This document shows positions 42,397 to 45,789 of a stretch of DNA of 45,789 nt, one piece after another. Origin of the DNA: Candidatus Cryptobacteroides merdavium (GTDB taxonomy: Bacteria; Bacteroidota; Bacteroidia; Bacteroidales; UBA932); contig JADIMO010000030.1 of assembly GCA_017694755.1 (NCBI GenBank), forward strand, positions 1-45,789, read 5' to 3'. The notes under the pieces were generated by a model. The model searched no databases and was not told the origin of the DNA. It was given only the letters and a program-made list of their open reading frames with translations. Each line of letters starts with the position of its first letter. Within the stretch, counting starts at the first letter, position 1. The position numbers and the translations under genes were made by a program.

Positions 42397-44277
42397 TTAC
42401 TCCCCTTTCTCGAGCTTGCTCTTGAGTGCTGCAAGTTCCGAGATGTCACCGAGAGTTGTCTTCTCGATGTTGGAGTTGATCTTCTTCACAGCCTTCTTGG
42501 TGTTGTCAGCCTCACTTGCAGGCTTGTCGGAAGACCTCTTGTCCTCAGCGTAAGTCCTTACATGAGAGAGGGTAACCCTCTTGGTGCTGCGCTTGAGCTC
42601 GATGACCTTGAACGGAAGCACATCGCCTGCTGCAGGCATGGTGCCGTCTTCCTTGACAAGCTCCTTGTTGCTGCAGAATGCCTCTACATCGTCAGCGAGG
42701 GTAACTGTTGCACCCTTGTCAGAGATTGAGACGATCTTGCCGTCATGAACGGTGCCTACAGAGAACTTGCTTTCAACCTCATCCCATGGGTTAGGGAGAA
42801 GCTGCTTGTGTCCGAGGCTGAGCTTGTGGTTGTCCTCGTCGAAGTCAAGGATGACAACATCAATCTTGTCGCCAGTCTGTACGAACTCTGAAGGATGCTT
42901 GATCTTGGTCCATGAAATGTCGCTGATGTGTACAAGACCCTCAATGCCTTCCTCAAGCTCTGCGAACACACCGAAGTTGGTGATGTTGCGAACGATGGCA
43001 GTATGCTTGGAACCTACAGGATATTTCTCGCGGATGTTCTCCCATGGGTTAGGCACAAGCTGCTTGAGACCGAGGGACATCTTCTTCTCGTCCCTGTCGA
43101 GGGTGAGGATCTGTGCCTCCACCTCGTCGCCTACCTTGAGGAAATCCTGGGCGATGCGGAGCCTTGGAGACCATGACATTTCTGAAACATGGATAAGTCC
43201 TTCCACACCCGGCTCGATTTCTACGAATGCGCCGTAGTCAGCGATGAGGACAACCTTGCCCTTCACCTTGTCGCCGACCTTGAGATTCGGATCAAGGGCA
43301 TCCCACGGATGAACCGTAAGCTGCTTGAGGCCGAGGGCGATTCTCTTCTTGGACTCGTCGAAGTCGAGGATCACGACACGGATCTTCTGGTCGAGCTGTA
43401 CGACCTCCTCCGGATGGTTGATCCTGCCCCATGAAAGGTCTGTGATGTGGATGAGTCCGTCAACACCGCCAAGATCCACGAATACACCGTAGCTGGTGAT
43501 GTTCTTGACTGTACCCTCAAGAACCTGGCCTTTCTCGAGCTTGCTGATGATCTCGCTCTTCTGCTGCTCAAGCTCTGCCTCGATGAGAGCCTTGTGTGAA
43601 ACGACCACATTCCTGAATTCCTGATTGATCTTGACGATCTTGAAGTCCATCGTAGTGTCAACGAACTGATCGTAGTCCCTGATAGGCTTGATGTCGATCT
43701 GTGAGCCCGGAAGGAAGGCCTCGATGCCGAAGATGTCGACAATCATACCGCCCTTCGTGCGGGTCTTGACATAACCCTTGACGATCTCGTTGTTGTTGTA
43801 GGCGTCGTTGACCATATCCCAGGAGCGGAGTGCGCGTGCCTTCTTGTGAGAAAGGATGAGCTGGCCTTTCTTGTCCTCGGCAGTCTCGACGAACACTTCC
43901 ACCTTGTCACCTACCTTGAGGTCCGGATTGTAGCGGAACTCCGGAGCCATGATGACACCTTCGCTCTTGTAGCCGATGTTCACGATCACCTCTCTCTTGC
44001 TGATGGCAGTAACCACGCCTTCAACGACTTCGTTCTCAACCACCTTTGAAAGGGTCTTGTCATACTCTTCGGCGACCTTGTTCTTGTCCTCGCCATAGAC
44101 TTCATCGTTCTCGAATGCGTCCCAGTCGAACTTGTCCGGATCAACCGATGCATTCAGAGCCGGCTTCCTGGTTTCTTCTGCTGCAGGGGCAGTCTCCTGG
44201 ACAGGAGCCTCGGCAGCTGCTGCCGTCTCCTCAACCTTTGGAGTCTCCTCCACAGTCACTGTCTTGTTTTCTTCCAT
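42397..44277 (-). CDS. rpsA: 30S ribosomal protein S1
   Basis: 626 aa. An acidic Glu/Ala/Pro-rich N-terminal extension of about 80 residues is followed by six S1 RNA-binding repeats: VVEGVVTAISKREVIVNIG, VKGYVKTRTKGGMIVDI, VLEGTVKNITSYGVFVDLGG, KVKGKVVLIADYGAFVEIEPG, AIVRNITNFGVFAELEEG and VHDGKIVSISDKGATVTL. Motifs such as VDGLIHITDLSW mark the classical mid repeats. S1 holds mRNA on the 30S subunit and matters especially in Bacteroidota, where Shine-Dalgarno pairing is little used. Strong consensus promoter upstream with a leader of about 88 nt. The tail of the gene is followed closely by rnz. Confidence 0.97.
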   Translation of the reverse strand: MEENKTVTVEETPKVEETAAAAEAPVQETAPAAEETRKPALNASVDPDKFDWDAFENDEVYGEDKNKVAEEYDKTLSKVVENEVVEGVVTAISKREVIVNIGYKSEGVIMAPEFRYNPDLKVGDKVEVFVETAEDKKGQLILSHKKARALRSWDMVNDAYNNNEIVKGYVKTRTKGGMIVDIFGIEAFLPGSQIDIKPIRDYDQFVDTTMDFKIVKINQEFRNVVVSHKALIEAELEQQKSEIISKLEKGQVLEGTVKNITSYGVFVDLGGVDGLIHITDLSWGRINHPEEVVQLDQKIRVVILDFDESKKRIALGLKQLTVHPWDALDPNLKVGDKVKGKVVLIADYGAFVEIEPGVEGLIHVSEMSWSPRLRIAQDFLKVGDEVEAQILTLDRDEKKMSLGLKQLVPNPWENIREKYPVGSKHTAIVRNITNFGVFAELEEGIEGLVHISDISWTKIKHPSEFVQTGDKIDVVILDFDEDNHKLSLGHKQLLPNPWDEVESKFSVGTVHDGKIVSISDKGATVTLADDVEAFCSNKELVKEDGTMPAAGDVLPFKVIELKRSTKRVTLSHVRTYAEDKRSSDKPASEADNTKKAVKKINSNIEKTTLGDISELAALKSKLEKGE

Positions 44278-44370
44278 AACTGATGTAATTAAAACAAATT
44301 AGCGGGTTTGACTTTATTTCCTGTGCCTGCCGGCAATGCCCTATACGGCGCATCCCGGTCAAAAGGCGCG

Positions 44371-44401
44371 CAAATATATGCATAAATTCCGTATTATCAA
44401 A
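44371..44401 (-). promoter_or_regulatory. Bacteroidetes-type promoter for rpsA
   Basis: Minus strand: TTTG at 44401-44398, a 19-nt spacer, then TATATTTG at 44378-44371; both boxes match the consensus fully. Predicted start about 44365. Confidence 0.78.
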
Positions 44402-44426
44402 CAATTTATTGACTTTCCGGCCGGAA

Positions 44427-45374
44427 TCAGAGCATTTTCATCCTTTTGAAGATGTAGAGGATGATGATGAAAGAGAGGGCCATGGAGGCAAGGATGATGA
44501 CCCAGTCCCAGGATGTGTCCGTCATCGGGAGGGCGACATTCATGCCATAGAAGCTGGCAATGAGGGTCGGGGGCATCAGGAGGAGGGACACGAGGGTGAA
44601 GACCTTCATTATCTTGTTCTGGTCCAGGTTAATAAGACCTATCACGGTGTTCTGGAGATATTCGAGCCTCTCGAAGCCGAAATTGGTATGGTTAATCAGG
44701 GAGGATATGTCCTTCAGCATCACATTCAGCTTGGACTGGAGTTCATGAGGGTACTTGCTGCTCTTCAGGAGGCTCGATATGACTCGCTGCTTGTCGACTA
44801 TGTTCTCTCTCACAAGCATGGTGTTCTCCTGCAGCTGGTTGATGTCCAGAAGGAATTCCTCATTGATGTCCTCGCCGAGACTGACCTTGCGGTTGTACTG
44901 TTCTATCTCCTTGGACATCAGCTCAATCATATCCGCATCAAGGTCAATCCTCTGCTCCAGGATGCTCACGAACACAAGGAATCCGGTGGAATACATCTTC
45001 GGGAAGGCCAGCATTCTGCGCTGCAGGTCCGTGAAGCTCCTCAGCGGGCATTCCCTGAGAGTGGTCAGGACATTGCCTGTGATGATGAATGAAACGGCCT
45101 CCATGGAATATTCCTCAGGCCCCGGAATCAGGAAGTTGGTATTGGCGAAGATGGCATTTTCAGTTTCGGAGAAGCGGGATGAACTTTCAATCTCCTCGGC
45201 AGTTGCACGGCTCTGGATGGTGGTGCCGACAAATGCCTCGGCGGCCCTCTTTTCATCCCCTGTCGGAGCGAAAAGGTCAATCCACACGACATCCTCGACA
45301 TCCAGGCTCTCCAACACCGCTTCCGACTGGGACATCTGCATCTGACCGTTTGATTTGTAGAAGATTTCTATCAT
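44427..45374 (-). CDS. corA: Magnesium/cobalt transporter CorA
   Basis: 315 aa. A large cytosolic N-terminal domain with the helical stalk (LQENTMLVRENIVDKQRVIS, NTVIGLINLDQNKIMKVFT) is followed by two C-terminal membrane helices flanking the pore signature YGMN (276-279). The C-terminus is basic (FKRMKML). CorA is a pentameric Mg2+ channel of the inner membrane. Strong consensus promoter upstream; a single-gene unit between rpsA and mntP. Confidence 0.95.
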   Translation of the reverse strand: MIEIFYKSNGQMQMSQSEAVLESLDVEDVVWIDLFAPTGDEKRAAEAFVGTTIQSRATAEEIESSSRFSETENAIFANTNFLIPGPEEYSMEAVSFIITGNVLTTLRECPLRSFTDLQRRMLAFPKMYSTGFLVFVSILEQRIDLDADMIELMSKEIEQYNRKVSLGEDINEEFLLDINQLQENTMLVRENIVDKQRVISSLLKSSKYPHELQSKLNVMLKDISSLINHTNFGFERLEYLQNTVIGLINLDQNKIMKVFTLVSLLLMPPTLIASFYGMNVALPMTDTSWDWVIILASMALSFIIILYIFKRMKML

Positions 45375-45449
45375 ACTTCATCCAGTTTAGTTCCGGCACG
45401 GCAGTCGGAAGATTTGACTTTGGGAATGCCATCTCCACAGAGAATTCCG

Positions 45450-45480
45450 CAAAAGTATACAATTCCGCCGATATTTCAAA
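45450..45480 (-). promoter_or_regulatory. Bacteroidetes-type promoter for corA
   Basis: Minus strand: TTTG at 45480-45477, a 19-nt spacer, then TACTTTTG at 45457-45450; both boxes match. Predicted start about 45444, giving a leader of about 70 nt. Confidence 0.75.
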
Positions 45481-45501
45481 GTAAATGTGGTCTCACGAAT
45501 T

Positions 45502-45789
45502 TCACAAAAGAAGCCTTATGCCTATCCCTATCAAAACCAGGCCGCCTATGATCTTGGCCGGAGTCCCGAACCTGCAGCCGATGAAGCTTCCGGATGAAAT
45601 GCCGAAGACGGCGGCAAGTACGGTCATGCCAAAGACGGATACGGTGAGGGCCAGGGCCGGATTAAGTTCCATCCCACCCATTGCAAGTGACACGCCGACG
45701 GCAAATGCGTCTATGCTGGTGGCAAATGCGGCAAGCAGAAGATGCTTCATGCCGTTCAGGTTGACCTTGTCCTCACTTTTCTTCAATGC
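45502..45789 (-). CDS. mntP: Manganese efflux pump MntP, C-terminal half
   Basis: Last 95 codons of an MntP family protein; the frame is open to the window edge, so the 5' half lies to the right. Seen: the repeat hallmark FATSIDAFAVGVSLAM with its membrane aspartate, two further hydrophobic segments and the C-terminal KIIGGLVLIGIGIRLLL. Full-length members are about 190 aa with six helices and export Mn2+ from the cytosol. Confidence 0.92.
   Translation of the reverse strand, partial: ALKKSEDKVNLNGMKHLLLAAFATSIDAFAVGVSLAMGGMELNPALALTVSVFGMTVLAAVFGISSGSFIGCRFGTPAKIIGGLVLIGIGIRLLL

Noticed and set aside
41515..42729. Long plus-strand reading frame of 404 codons opposite rnz and rpsA.
   Set aside because: It is the antisense shadow of two well-conserved genes; the protein has no recognisable domain.

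Overview
The window is a 45.8-kb chromosomal segment of a Bacteroidota bacterium, most likely order Bacteroidales. Evidence: a SusC/SusD pair with STN domain, FecR anti-sigma and ECF sigma factor; DUF1735/LamG and F5/8C surface lipoproteins; and promoters of the Bacteroidetes type (TTTG, 19-20 nt, TAnnTTTG) in front of many genes, with almost no Shine-Dalgarno sequences. Genus cannot be fixed from the sequence alone. No tRNA, rRNA, CRISPR array, insertion sequence or phage gene was seen.

Layout. 1-4.9 kb: 3' end of ATP-type PEP carboxykinase, a secreted protein with a carboxypeptidase-regulatory-like domain, and an M16 zinc-protease lipoprotein, closed by a bidirectional terminator. 4.95-8.6 kb (minus): TPR protein, HAD phosphatase and YycJ-type metallo-beta-lactamase-fold hydrolase as one operon. 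8.65-9.7 kb: an M28-family protein that has lost most of its metal-site residues. 9.8-20.7 kb: eleven genes for building a surface glycan, nearly all glycosyltransferases (GT4, GT2, GT14, Caps_synth, RgpF-like), arranged as two plus-strand and two minus-strand arms that diverge from shared promoter regions and converge tail to tail. 20.8-28.6 kb (plus): an LpxL/HtrB-type lipid A acyltransferase, then an operon of MsbA-type ABC exporter, VanZ-like membrane protein, golvesin-domain amidase-like protein and L-cysteine desulfidase-like protein. 28.7-38.5 kb (minus): a polysaccharide utilisation locus with FecR, SusC, SusD, a GH18 endoglycosidase lipoprotein, a DUF1735/LamG lipoprotein and, unusually at the downstream end, the ECF sigma factor. 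38.7-45.8 kb: a C_GCAxxG_C_C redox protein, then minus-strand housekeeping genes: mltG, a glucosaminidase/LysM protein, rnz, rpsA, corA and the C-terminal part of mntP.

How it fits together. The glycosyltransferase block next to LpxL- and MsbA-like genes suggests assembly of lipid A-linked surface sugar (LPS/LOS core or similar), since no Wzx/Wzy or nucleotide-sugar genes are present here. The PUL most resembles loci that release and import N-glycans from host glycoproteins: GH18 cuts at the cell surface, the lipoproteins bind glycan, SusCD imports it, and SusC's STN domain signals through FecR to a sigma factor.

Most worth checking: the M28 pseudoenzyme, the amidase domain apparently split by a golvesin insertion, the displaced sigma factor, the eight-G tract in the SusC signal-peptide codons, and the glycosyltransferase block with its tandem GT14 pair and three stand-alone RgpF-like proteins. 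No wholly new system is demonstrated; these are the strongest leads.
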